Assembly: GCA_014338405.1 (NCBI GenBank)
Contig: JTDE01000903.1
Location: 83,389 to 147,388, forward strand
Length of the DNA: 64,000 bases
Source of the DNA: Paragonimus skrjabini miyazakii
Taxonomy: Eukaryota; Platyhelminthes; Trematoda; Plagiorchiida; Troglotrematidae
Reading direction: 5' to 3'
The position numbers and the translations under genes were made by a program. The notes beneath the pieces are model-generated. The model had not been told where the DNA came from. It searched no databases and saw only the letters and a program-made list of their open reading frames with translations. Shown here in pieces: positions 26,734-37,921 of this stretch. Numbering within the stretch: position 1 is the first letter of the stretch; each line of letters begins with the position of its first letter.

Positions 26734-28392
26734 CTGAAACCGAGCCTACGCATATCCAAATTCAAACATCCACAATATAAAAGGAGATTTACAAACGTCA
26801 TCTAGTGAACAGTATATGGTATTTACGGTGAATGAACAACAATAATAAGTTACGTCATTTCCGAAAGAAACTAGGCTATCGATAAACGGTTAATAGCGAA
26901 ATGAACGGAACTTGTTCATGGTATTACCAAATATCTGGATAAAAAGTGAGAGCAAGCAAAGCTATTAAAAAGGACGGTTTCAGAATAGTACAATCTATTG
27001 ACAATTCTGTTGACCGTTTTGAGTTTGCACTCGAGAAGTACGCCTGTACGTAATGCGTGTGAGTGAAAATTATTGGATTTCTGTACTTAACCAGTAAAAG
27101 AGTTCAGTTTATTGCTTTGGAATGAAACCTGGTCAGTTCCATTCATTGTTTCGGACCTAAAAATGAGACTTACTTCCTGTACTGTGATGGATAGTGTCGA
27201 ACAAATTGTTTGTGATGGAGTTGTTCAGACAATGACTTTATATTTCATAGTTCATGTTTCGGAAAACCACGTGGAGTTTTCTTTACTTCAAAAGTTGTGA
27301 CTTCTTAAAAGGAACGTGGCAAAAACCCAAAGGGTAGTGCAAATTCTGTAACTCTTAAAAAACGCTGTTTCGCATTTTCAGCGAATCAGGGGAGACTTGG
27401 AGGATGTCTTTCCACAATTATGCACATGTAAACTTTAAAGCTTGTTGTGTGTTTTACACCAATAATTCTAAGCTACAAAACATGCTCACCTTACCATAGT
27501 CAAACTCGGCTGTTCTCAGTTACTGTACCGAGAAAGTTATTGTAAACTTAATACAACGTGATTGTAATAGTGTGCTGTAGCAACGAAAAAGCGAATCAAA
27601 TAACAGTCCCTCGAAAACAAGTTTTGTTTGCAGAATTCAGCAAACATAGATCTGAAAAATAATGATTGTGATGATCACTGTTGGATATTCGCTCATTTGC
27701 AGCTTTCGGTTTCGCATATGATATCCAGGCATCTCTTTTCAGAAATTACACTGTGGATTTGTTATGCCAGAGCTTCTCAGCATTACACATCGTTTCCGCA
27801 ATGGGAATATACTTGTCTACCCAGATTATCTTGAAACGTACGTGCGAACTATTCGGCGTCTCTTCTAACGTTACACACTACCGAATTCTTAAAGTTAAAC
27901 GTCAATTCCCGTTCGCTTGTGAGTTTTGTTTAGATCGTCTTTGGAATGCTTGATCTGGCTGGTTTTAAGGTTTATACCTTATACGTCTAAAACGTTATGA
28001 AGCATTGTGAACTCTCAGCTATCTACATTGGTACTTAGCTTACTCCTAATTGTATCGGTGACGGGTCAGTGGTACGAAGTGTTCGTATGCTCTTACACTG
28101 AATCGAGAATTTGTTCACAGGTTTACATACTTTGGACACAAGTTACACAGTACGCATATTGTGCTTAAAAGTTATCACTTGCGTAGCGTTTTTATGTCAC
28201 AAACGGATTTCGGGATCCAATTGCAACTAATGAATTACGTCACACACAACAAACTTGATTTCGATTTTCGATTATTGATTATCGGTTGTCGAATGGATAG
28301 AACAGAGTAATTCTGCTGATTTTCCTTTCGAAACGATCGGATAGGCTAAACACTATTTGTACAAGGTTGCAGTTGAGCGTTTGGGTTTGATT
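26734..28392. other. No recognisable gene
   Basis: Short overlapping open frames only (for example 27681-27953 plus, 90 codons) with no family signature. No repeat was recognised before the SINE copy that follows. Confidence 0.45.
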
Positions 28393-28610
28393 ATTCGGTC
28401 ATGCCTGTTGTGAGGCTGCTGGCGTTGTGGTTAACACGCCAGTCTCACAAGCACGAGGGTCAGAGTGCAAACTCCGATGCAAACAAGGATATGCACTACT
28501 GATGAGCTCTACTAAGAGCGAAACCCGAGTCTGGCGCTTCCTTTCAAAGTGGGCTAACCAAAAGGCTCATCTGAATGCGAAGGCTGCAATCAAGTGTTGA
28601 TGGTGTTCAA
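28393..28610 (+). mobile_element. SINE-like element with hammerhead, copy B
   Basis: The start motif ATTCGGTCATGCCT matches copy A. The tRNA-like head is better preserved here: an A-box-like TGGCGTTGTGGTTAACAC (28420-28437) and a decayed B-box region near 28460-28475. The hammerhead module (28485-28543) is the best preserved of the three. The tail is diverged but still ends in GGTGTTCAA as in copy A. The element lies about 310 bp upstream of a Penelope-like RT fragment on the same strand. Possibly a pol III-transcribed non-autonomous element mobilised by another element; the partner is unknown. Confidence 0.75.
28485..28543 (+). ncRNA. Hammerhead ribozyme, SINE type, copy B (core intact)
   Basis: Stem I pairs GCACTA (28493-28498) with TGGCGC (28532-28537), with one A-C mismatch. 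An upper helix AAGGA/TCCTT (28485-28489/28539-28543) is separated by an internal loop that could make the usual loop-loop contact. The core is the consensus CTGATGA (28499-28505). Stem II is GCTCT/AGAGC, five perfect pairs closed by loop ACTA. The second core strand is GAAA (28520-28523). Stem III is a mutated ACTCGAGT (here ACCCGAGT, one lost pair), then the cleavage base C28531. All conserved core bases are present. This is a type I hammerhead with minimal stem III, like schistosome SM-alpha ribozymes. Confidence 0.85.
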
Positions 28611-28919
28611 TTTTGAAACTTGACATTGCTTGTTGATTGCAATACTAAAACCGAAACCACGAAAGATACATGGTTATGTAACAGTTATCGCTTACGGTAA
28701 ACAATAATGAATTACCATGGCAGCGCCGCTCACCTGTTTGTAGACAAAAAACCCAGACGAATGTATTCTGCACAAAACAAAGTAAGATAGTCAAGGTACT
28801 CAAATGGTACTCAAATTAGATATGATTGATGATGAAAGCACTTGAAAAAACTGGGAATTTCGTTAAACCCAACACCAGCAAATATCTTATGACTAATTGG
28901 GCAACAAGTCCCGAATTAT
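28611..28919. other. Spacer between SINE copy B and the PLE fragment
   Basis: About 310 bp. Part of it may be older PLE reverse-transcriptase sequence decayed beyond recognition, since it directly precedes the RT active-site motif. I see no readable domain. Confidence 0.35.
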
Positions 28920-29870
28920 ATAGCCAAACCGTTATTGCACACAGGGTACGTTGATGATATTTTGATTTTTACTAATTTTGTTTATTTTGATTTGTTTTCC
29001 AACTTTCTTACTAATGCTCACCAAAACCTATCACTATCTCAAGAAGTTAAATCGAACAACAGTTCATCTTTTTTGGATGTACTCATTACTAGACTTGCGG
29101 ATGGCATTTTACAGCGCTCAGTTCATCGCAAAGCAAAATAAGGTGGTCAATATCCTCAGTTTTCAAGCTTTGCTCACACTGCATACAAACGGGGGTTGAT
29201 TAATACACCATTTCGTACAGCCAAGCATATTTTTATCCTGAGAAGCTGCAAACAGAACAGGAATTGCCAAGACATATCTTATTGGCAAATAAATACCCCG
29301 AGAAGTCCATCCAAGCACATACTATTGTGAATTAGCGCCCTGAACCCACACTTGCAGTTAAAAGAAAGATTGTCTTCTCATCCTTGCTATCCGAGGGTGA
29401 ACATCTAGCCAACAACATAAAACTCAAACTAAAGTGTACTCATGCACGAACGTATGCGGCTGCATACTTGCGCTTAGTTCGAACAACTAGAGGACCAGTT
29501 CTCCACAACCGCAAAAGTAGTTTGTAAAACACTTCTGTCTACCATGTGGTGTACCAGTACGTTTGTAGTTTCAGTGACGTTTACATAGATATAACAGATC
29601 AACAACCATTATAGCGAATCTTCAAACACATCCCAAACTGGTTGAAACGGCTGGCGAAGCACCAGCCTCAACTCGATGAACTGACTGCTGGAAATCTAAC
29701 GTCGTTGATTGCTGAACACCTCATGACAACAAATCACAAAGTTGACTTATTAAGCTCATTCAGAATATCGTTACGCAATTAAACTCCAAAGTTATTGACT
29801 TTCTGAGTAGCGATGTTTCTCCGAACTTATCAAACAACGGTAGGTGCACAAAAGTGGTTGGGGCAACTTA
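28920..29870 (+). pseudogene. Penelope-like element fragment: end of RT plus GIY-YIG endonuclease (decayed)
   Basis: A 68-codon open stretch (28935-29141) starts with the RT active-site motif YVDDILIF and continues with the PLE-typical pattern SSFLDVLITR then QRSVHRK. Across several frameshifts and stops, the conserved region after the RT can be followed: GEHLANNIKLKLKC and TYAAAYLRLVRTTRGP (about 29395-29500). The endonuclease follows: VVYQYVCSFSDVYI, a decayed form of the PLE GIY-YIG strand, at about 29545-29590; HIPNWLKRL; then AEHLMTTNHKVD near 29712-29748. The tail (about 29790-29865) ends in a degraded version of the usual PLE C-terminus. This order, RT then GIY-YIG, is diagnostic of PLEs. 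The 5' RT part is missing, and stops and frameshifts show it is inactive. Confidence 0.85.
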
Positions 29871-29975
29871 TCAGGTTGTCATGGTCGTGACTACATATGT
29901 GTGATGTGCTTGTAGGCGTGTAGATTGCTTGCTTGTCTTTACCTGTAAGCTGCTTATAACCGGCATGCTTTACGT
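29871..29975 (+). other. PLE 3' flank leading to the compact hammerhead
   Basis: About 105 bp between the endonuclease remnant and the ribozyme. The second PLE copy has a spacer of about the same size (36811-36919) before its decayed ribozyme, so this is likely PLE 3' terminal sequence. No coding content. Confidence 0.45.
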
Positions 29976-30014
29976 TTGCGGCTGATGAGTGAACGAAATG
30001 TTAACATACCGCAA
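29976..30014 (+). ncRNA. Compact hammerhead ribozyme at the PLE terminus
   Basis: All hammerhead core elements are present within 39 nt. Stem I is TTGCGG (29976-29981) with CCGCAA (30009-30014), six perfect pairs. The core strand is CTGATGA (29982-29988). Stem II is GT/AC around a two-base loop GA (29989-29994), exceptionally small. The second core strand is GAAA (29995-29998). Stem III is the perfect loopless palindrome ATGTTAACAT (29998-30007). A30008 is the predicted cleavage base (U-A site). A decayed relative occurs downstream of another PLE endonuclease copy at 36920-36961. PLEs in other animals are known to carry small hammerhead variants, some of which cleave as dimers. Activity as a monomer is doubtful because stem III has no loop. 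Confidence 0.8.
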
Positions 30015-31780
30015 TATGTCTTTTTCTGCTCTGTTAAAGTTATTAAAGGGAACTCGGCGTTTCTTACTACTTCATGCTCACACACCGGTTAGTTGGCTAG
30101 ATTTTCCGTGCAAGCTCCCTGTCACGTTTGAATGACTTCCAAGTTTCGATATCTGAAGACATTTCATTACTACTGTCATTATCATCGTGCCCCCAAATAG
30201 CCTTCACAAGGTGCAGCAGTAATCTCAACTGCAGCTAATTTATGACTGAACTTTTCAATCTCTGATGGTTCCTGTAAACACAGTCGCCTCAGAACAAACT
30301 AGTGTGAGTACTACTACGATACGTTTATGGTCGAGAACCGCCGATAATTGTTTCCTATGATGTTATGTCTGCAGACAGCGTGGCATTTTCGCTGAAGGAT
30401 CGTATGAATCTTAAGACTCTAGGGATCAACCAAAGTTACCAGCAGCAAAGTAAGATGGATGCCGATTTTCAACAACACAGCTGAAATTGGTCCAGATGTC
30501 AGGTTTCTTGCAAGTCACTAAGTTAACTGATTTTTGTGAGCACATCCACCAAATATCCGGTGCGTTCTTGCTGATCCAGCCCAACGGGAAACCCACTATT
30601 GTGCGCCTAAAGCAATCATTTGGTTCCCTCAGAATGCCAAAAGTTTTAGCGACGGAATATAAAATTTAACTTTCCTTGACCGGATTGATTCCGCTTTTAC
30701 GGAAGGTGACACTTGACATATACGCTTTCTCCTTACTACTTCCAAGTGGACGTTGGCATGGACACCTACACAAGTGCTGTTCAAAGGGCAGAAGAAATCG
30801 TTGCCACTGAACGCTGTCAAGACAGTTCTGTTGAACAGCTTCTCGACACCTAATGTGAAAACTTCAGAGTGGAAACTGCCGACGTTTGATCGTAAGCTGG
30901 TGGCTACGCTTGGTGTCGTAACTTGAAGGAATGCAGTGAGAATTCCAAGACTTAAGCGCCAGTAGAGCGGAAAAGATCAACATGACACGAAGTATCTAAC
31001 TCATCACAACAGATTTTTGTTCCCAACTACATTCTGAACCTAACTACTTGGGTATCGTGAGTCATCCTGAGGTGCCACGTCCTTTACGGGTACCTTACGC
31101 GGTGCATATGGGCTCGGGAATCTGAAGATGTCATGCACACCAGCTCCGCTCACCGCCTAGTGACAGTGATTATCTTATGTAAACAATAATCGCAAGTCTG
31201 AATTTGCTGTTAAAGGCATTTGACATTTCAGTGACGTCCAACCAATCAAACCTATAGGATCTGCTAGCATGAATGCCCAAGAAACCAACTAACCGCATAT
31301 TCCAGTTCAGAATATAGGGAGAAAAACCATTATTGTTATATTGATAATGATACTACCTTTTACAATGGAAATCTTAAGGAGAACATACATTGTCGCGACT
31401 CCTGGTCTCAAGTCAAGCCTCTGTAGATACAAGCTTAGCTAGATTTTATATTCCCTGCGGGGTAACTCCAGGTAAACAAAGTTAAGTAGTTAGACGGCTC
31501 GGAGATGTCGGGCTGTTCCTGATCGGAGTCATCACTCATGCATGTTACATTCCAGCGTGACCCAATACATTCAATAGAGCATACATTTTCCTGGTTTCGA
31601 AAGCTAAACTTGATGCACATTATGTCCATTCAAATTCAGTCATACTTTTGTTTTTGTTGATTATAATCAGAACAGTGCAGACATAACTTTTCCAATTCAC
31701 AACTTGACTGTACTGCAGCTACAGCACTCGCATTAGGTTCTAAGTTTTGCTGTCCATAACATGAGAAAAAACATCAAGAA
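30015..31780. other. Unassigned region between PLE terminus and PLE N-terminal fragment
   Basis: The first bases after the ribozyme (about 30015-30060) still resemble the sequence after the decayed ribozyme at 36962-37010, so some is PLE terminal repeat. The segment 30430-31180 is GC-richer and has short plus- and minus-strand frames (60-63 codons) that read like degraded coding sequence, but I cannot name a family. It could be an inserted element or a decayed PLE 5' region. Confidence 0.4.
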
Positions 31781-32040
31781 CAGGAGGTGCAGTTCGAGAA
31801 TCTGTTTCATCAAACGCAGGATCTAACCCCGCGTTTGTTATATGACCTGGACTTAATTAAAACCAGACCTGTTAACTGCTTGCAGCTATACTGTAAGCGT
31901 AGATCGAAACAAAGATGGCTTTAACTGAGGAGCACATGGATTCATTGAAGGTGCTTCAACAGAATCCAGATATTCTCTTCAGTAGACTGGACAAATGAGG
32001 TGGAATTGTCTTCATGAATAAAAGCGATTATATGGACCAA
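31781..32040 (+). pseudogene. Penelope-like element fragment: N-terminal region before RT (decayed)
   Basis: The first frame reads VQFENLFHQTQDLTP and then LYDLDLIK, a pattern typical of the PLE region just N-terminal of the RT. After one frameshift it continues LTEEHMDSLKVLQQNPDI, then a stop inside the conserved DKGGG-like block (read as DK-stop-GG) and IVFMNKSDYMDQ (to 32040). This corresponds to the PLE pattern LKxNPDIxxxKPDKGxGVVxMNKSDY. Similarity stops abruptly after this block. It is on the same strand as the fragments at 28.9 and 36.4 kb and could be the 5' part of the element whose 3' end is at 36.8 kb, with intervening DNA inserted or replaced. Confidence 0.8.
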
Positions 32041-35000
32041 TCTAGCCAAAACCAAGTGAATGATCACTGACATAGTTTCCCATTAATAGGTCCGATTGTT
32101 ATCTCGATTAAACTCTATTAACCGCTTAAGTAATTTTACCGGTCTGAAGATGAATTATGGAAAACTAGTACTCGCCAACCTGCCGTTAATTTGCTTTTTG
32201 TTTCTCATAAATAATATGTAACACGCACGTCTAATTTTTCATTTTGCTGTTGATAAATCAGTGAAACACGGTAACTACGGGACGTTTTGCGGAGTACACC
32301 CCCACTTTCGGTTACACGTAACCATGTAACCAGTTTAGCCCTCTCAACATCCCAGGAAATTTTATACATTTGCAGATGAGAACCATTGCATGTCGATGAT
32401 TCCCGACATAAACGATTGATTGTAATACAGATGTATCTATTCAGTCTATTAATGGACTGTGAACTGTTCTTTTGGTAAACATGAAATGTTTGTCTGTTAC
32501 TTACTTCAGGAAATTAAATCAAGCCAACGATACGTTTTCTCAACCCAAAAAGATGATTTCTGTCGTTTTCATGAAGTCACATTTTCAGCAAACGGACGTC
32601 AATAAACCAGGTTTGCATTGTTCGTAAATAATCGTAGTTATCATAAAAGTTATAGAACGGTCGTACTCCCTGCTAACTGTTAAAAAGTCAAAATAATGTT
32701 TCAACTCAACTATATGGTTTGTTTGAATGAAAATATGGGTTCATGTAGTTGTCATCTTAAATAAAGGAGAACGGAAGAAACGGAATAGTTAGTGCGTGCA
32801 ATTAAATGTTTTTGCCGAGATCTAATAAGCGATCTAAAAGTGCACTCAGAGATATTCGAGAAAAAGGGTGGATTTTGTCAGATGTGGTTTGTTTACTGAA
32901 AGTGTCACATATGTTATGAAAACAAGAAAGACAATAAATCCAATGGATTGTTTACAAAGGATGCCACAGCAACGCGAGCGATGTTTTAGTAATCAGACAA
33001 TAAGCACAAAGTCCGTTGACAACAAACCATGGAAAACAACTAGAGGACATTATGTCTAACGGATGAGCCCATGGATTTCGATAACTCAACTTATCAAGTG
33101 GTGCGGAATGGAAAAGGAATTTAAGTGCCGGTGGTTAAACGAAAATTTTACAAAATTGGTGAACTTGGTTACTTAAGGTGCTCCTCAGACATTTAACAAG
33201 AAGTAGACGAGGTAAATGTTCGCTATTTAAGTGAAGTGAAGGCTATGCATCAGAAGGTTTACCTCTAATTGGTGAAAACAGTACGGCAAAATATTTACCT
33301 TTACTAGATACAAACTGTTGTACTCGGTTGTTTTCAGCAGGCGATGTGAGGAAAGTTCAGTTATGCTTGATGTTCAACACTACATTGTCTGTATCTTCGA
33401 TTAAAAACCACTACTTACCAACTGATTTGGGTGCAAAGAAATTAAAAAAATAGTAGATGATTACACTCAGTAAAACACCAAAGTCAGAGATGAGAGGTAG
33501 TGAGGCTTGTAAACTGAATTGAGAAAGTTGGCTTCTTTCCGGAAAACAGTTCTGTAAAAGCCCGATATTCGACATATAAATTCCTCATTCTTTGTGAATT
33601 TGAAATGGTATCTCACTATCAACGATTCCAAATGCATTGCTTTAGTCTAAGGCTCTTTGCTTTTACTCAAGCGATGACGGAATGGAATAAATTAGACAAA
33701 TAAGTGTTCAAGTTCGGATGCGAGCGACTATGAGCAAAACGTCCTAAAAACTTCTTCCTTGGTAGAAGAATTCACGCCGTTCACCCTTTCCATGGTTCGT
33801 TGAAACTCACGGCGAATTTTGTCACTCCGTACTGTGTTGGTGTACACTGAGTTTTTTTTGACTGGACGTCTGATAGACTTTCGAATGTCCTTCACTGGTG
33901 ATTAAACCTTTGACTTACACGTCAATGGCTCAAACAACTAGTTGGCTGATGACAACACATAGGCAATTCATTGTGAAAAATTGCTTAATCAGACGAAGAC
34001 ACGAATTCGTTTCGTATACTTTAGTTGTAAGGAAGGGATTGTGTACGTCTGATTCTGCGATTTTTGCAACGAATAAAAGACCTACGGTGTGTTTTACCGT
34101 AGACGATAAAAGAGAGCTTCACAAAAGCTAGTCAAGTGTATCAATCGGAGCGCGCCTGCGAACTGCTAACAAAGGCGCGTTGATAAGAAGGGTTAATTTG
34201 ACATATGCGTCCAGACGTATAAAAGGTTACAGTGTTGTGAAAGTAGGGGGCAGTAAGGAACAAGGTGTCAAATCGGTTGAAGTCACTGCGTAGAGTATGC
34301 ACTGAGGTGTCTAGGGCATCCACGAAGGCAATTGTAAGGCCGCCAACAATCTGCTCAATCTCGATAAGGAGGCGGCTGAGAGTTGAGTACATATTAGATA
34401 TCACAGCGCAATATAGACTAACTAAGAAACCAGACTTGCCGTCAACACTTAGGTGGCTTGCATAAACCTCTGACTAGGCGAACAGAACTTGCACGAATGC
34501 ACATCACTAGTCAATCCTGTAAATAACACCACATTCACCGTGAAAGACGTTAATAGGACATGAAGCAGTACCTACCTATTTCCATACTCCTCAGAAAGTC
34601 CCAGCTGCATGAGCTATTCCGTCCTCTTTGTAGAATGAGCAAATGATTCAGACCATGGGGTGCAAAAGAAGGAAACTGCAGCGAAAAATTCATACATTTT
34701 GACAACTTCTCTCCATCGAGTTACTGGTCGTTAACATCGTTGACATTCATAAAATCAAATATTTCCTTAAGTAGTATGCACACCGGATGGTCGGATGGTG
34801 GGAATTACTCATAAACTATGCAGTGAACTAAGCATTAACTTGACTACTTAGTAATTACGTAATGAGGTTGATTAATTTCGCTTTAAAAGGTGTGTTCAAT
34901 GTGGTGATCTTGTAAAGGCTCCAAGAAACAACTGCAACAACCTTAGTTGTTCAGCATTGTTGGGAACATTGTCGTGTCTTAAGGCTAGGCTGACATGTTA

Positions 35001-36365
35001 TATTGTCAGATTTTCCGCGGTATGTTTCATTTTACTAAGCTGTGACTCTTGCGTTGGTCGCTGACCCCGTGCGGTTGAATGCGAATGCATATGTATGGTT
35101 GTTTTCAATAGAATTCCAGTCCGTCTGACTGATTTGTGTTATTCCGTTAACGAAGACGTGTATTTCCCCAAAACAAACAACCGTTTAGTCAGTAAAATAA
35201 AATCGAACCTAGGAGGGTAAAGCTTGCCAAAGCTATCCCTGTGTTGCTGAGCAGCTTTGATCTCTAGGATTACAAGCAAACTGCACCCTTCACAATCAAA
35301 CAAACTCATGACGTACGGCAGTATATGTTTTTGTGGTAACTGATTCTAACCTGTCATGATGATTAGTTAACAACAAATTATGCTGTGACATGTCAATATT
35401 TCGTTTACTTTAATCAGTCACAAAAGTAAAACACAGAGATTATATAGATCTGATAGATAGAGGTTTGCATACATTCAAATGAAGTATTGCCTGATCAGCT
35501 GCGTGTCTATCTGATGAGTTACTCAACTCACATGTGCGAAAATACCGCTGGCAAGAGAGTTGGGATTGACAAAGTCTCGCTGATAATCACCTATCTTAGA
35601 TTTCAATCACTTAATGAAAATTACCAATGCCTCAGCCTTTATCTGGCTAGGGGAACACCATTCGCTGCATTTCTTCTTGTCTTAATGGATACTGAATGAA
35701 CACGATAACACTGATTAAAAGTCCAGAGTATTTTTGCGTCTAATCAGCCAATATCAGCAGAAAACGTGCGTGGCAGCGTCTCAACTGATCCTACACACAT
35801 GGCTAAATTGAACTTGTTCATCCAATTTTTTAACACTACCCTGACGTGAAATGAAATCCAAATGTAGTTGTGTAGTCTAGATGGACAAACGATGGTGCAC
35901 ACGTTTGAAACCACCACTAGGATAATCACACCTGTGAGTTGATCATGACGGTGTACTTTATGGAGACCGAAGAGTTCTAATTCCAACGATACCAACGGTC
36001 TCTATCGAAAAGTTCTCAAATTCCATGTGACATACCTGTGGCAATCCACTTGAAACTCCAGTCACAAACCGATACTGGGTTCATGCAATTCTGTTCACTT
36101 TTTCAATAGTTGCATCATCAGGAGAACAGGTCACTTTTACGAGATTGACGTTGTTTCCGGGCAACGTATCCCCAGATTGCAGCTTAATAGATGGCGTCGG
36201 ATATTGGTCGGGGCGAATAACTTCCACATGAAATTCAACGTGCATCCGTTCCTTCACGAGTAACTGGCTGCCCTGATGGAATCACTGTTGCTAGCAATAC
36301 AATGTAAGGAAGTAGTGCGTCAATTCATGCAGTTCAGAATGGGGACACATCTGTGCTGTTGTAAT
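32041..36365. other. No recognisable gene; possible insertion within a PLE copy
   Basis: About 4.3 kb separate the PLE N-terminal fragment from a PLE C-terminal fragment in the same orientation, where an intact element would have roughly 1.5-2 kb. I found no reverse-transcriptase motifs here. Short frames such as 34141-34404 (minus) are unassigned. Part may be RT sequence decayed beyond recognition, part later insertions. Confidence 0.4.
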
Positions 36366-36810
36366 TCAAGAGAACCGTCTGGTGAGTGACACCAAGGACA
36401 GATGAGAGTTTGATCTGGTTCATAAATATGCAGTCATGCGGTTGCGCTTGGCTCAAACCACTTAGAAAACAGTTCTATGTAATCGCAGGCCTGGTAGTTC
36501 CAAATATTCTGTCTCCCACGTTGTGTACCGGATCGGGCGCAATTACAGCGACGTCTTCGTAAGCAGGACAGATGATAATCACAGCGAATGATTGGTCATA
36601 TCTGGAAATATATAAAAGCAGATAAACTAGCAGTCCAAAACCCCACGTCAACGGCTACTAAGACCCACCTGTCAACAAGTCACCAAGCTGATCCAGCTAA
36701 CTCAGTTAAGACATTTTTAATCCGTGAGAATCCAAAGTCACCGACGTTTAGAAAGTCTACACTGATTCGAACTCGCTTGCTGTGTTAATGTGTACACAGG
36801 TGATCGGAAC
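36366..36810 (+). pseudogene. Penelope-like element fragment: GIY-YIG endonuclease end (second copy, decayed)
   Basis: It parallels the 28.9-kb copy segment by segment: HKYAVMRLRLAQTT here versus TYAAAYLRLVRTT there, KYSVSHVVYRIG versus VYHVVYQYV, and NYSDVFVSRTDD versus SFSDVYIDITDQ, the last corresponding to the GIY-YIG second motif. Then ERMIGHIWKY-like residues lead into KADKLAVQNPTSTATKT, LSTSHQADPANSVK and FLIRENP. It ends with a degraded C-terminus at about 36787, which is a 66-codon open frame (36588-36788). Two stops and at least one frameshift show it is inactive. Confidence 0.82.
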
Positions 36811-36919
36811 ATCGTATCGGGTAGCCATGGTCTTTACTACTTAATACTTTAAAGGAGTGTGTACGAGTCCACTTACAATAGGTCTGTATTCATTCGACCT
36901 ACATTATCCACATTTTACC

Positions 36920-36961
36920 TTTGCGAGTGATACGATCAAACGAAATGATAACATACTGCAA
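36920..36961 (+). ncRNA. Decayed compact hammerhead at second PLE terminus
   Basis: It aligns with the intact compact ribozyme at 29976-30014, with shared TTTGCG, ACGAAATG, TAACATA and TGCAA blocks. It sits at the equivalent distance (about 110 bp) after a PLE endonuclease remnant. The first core strand is broken (GTGATACGA in place of CTGATGA) and the stem III palindrome is damaged (ATGATAACAT). It is therefore an inactive relative whose value is to show that the ribozyme belongs to the PLE. Confidence 0.65.
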
Positions 36962-37921
36962 CATGTTTGTTAGTTCTGCACTGCTGACATGGTTAAAAGG
37001 AACTAGATGTTTGGACTGAAATGCTATTCAGAGAATTAGCTTCTGCTCTTCGCTTCGGTTTTGTTTGATTCCGAAGTTAATTTTGTCATAAAATTAGAAT
37101 ACACAATTAGGCCGTTCAAACATTCAACATGTATTGTACAAATTGGGTGTTAACTGTAGCCTAACACTATTCGAAGTGATTTGTATTCCCAAACTCACAA
37201 TTGAACAGGTCATCACATATAGTATTGCATGATAAAGTTGTGCCTAGTTGAAGGTTATGCGGTCAAACAATTATTTTCTCAAATCTAGATATATTCTGTC
37301 AGAATCTAAATATTAATCAGTTACATGTTAGTACGGTGGTTGACGCAGCTAGTTGAATAAGTCAATTTTAGCAACTGGTCTGACCAATATCAGCAACCGA
37401 TATTAACACTTCTATGCTCAACGGATAATAACATGGTCACAGGAGGCTATAAAGACGGCACGATAAGTAAACAATAAGAATTCTTCTGACCACTAACTAG
37501 CTGTTGAAAATGAATGGAATGTAAACTCCACCTTGACATCGACCGTCTAGTACGAAACAACTAGTCAAGACCGAGGAGGTAATAAGGAGTAATCTTACAA
37601 AATAGTAACACTTCATACAAACTTGAGAAACGCCAATTACGTTATGCCAGATGCACCTCGCAAATATAATTCGTTCAATCTCTACAGATACGATATTCAA
37701 TGTTTTGATTTGATGGTCTGGTCCGTTTAAAATTGGTTTGATTAAAGCCTAGTCGAAAACCCTCGGCACACTTTCACAAACTGACAACTAAAATGTACGG
37801 CCGAAAACTTTTGAAATTTACGTTTACTAATCTCTTCTGTTCAATAGAAAAATAAATACAAAAAGCCTAAACTGTAAAGATTAGCGAGAAGAACTGGACA
37901 AACGCGCAAAACCGCTTATAC
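36962..37921. other. No recognisable gene
   Basis: The first roughly 50 bp still resemble the sequence downstream of the other PLE terminus (both contain a TTAAAG-GGAACT-like stretch). The rest is anonymous AT-rich DNA. Confidence 0.4.
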
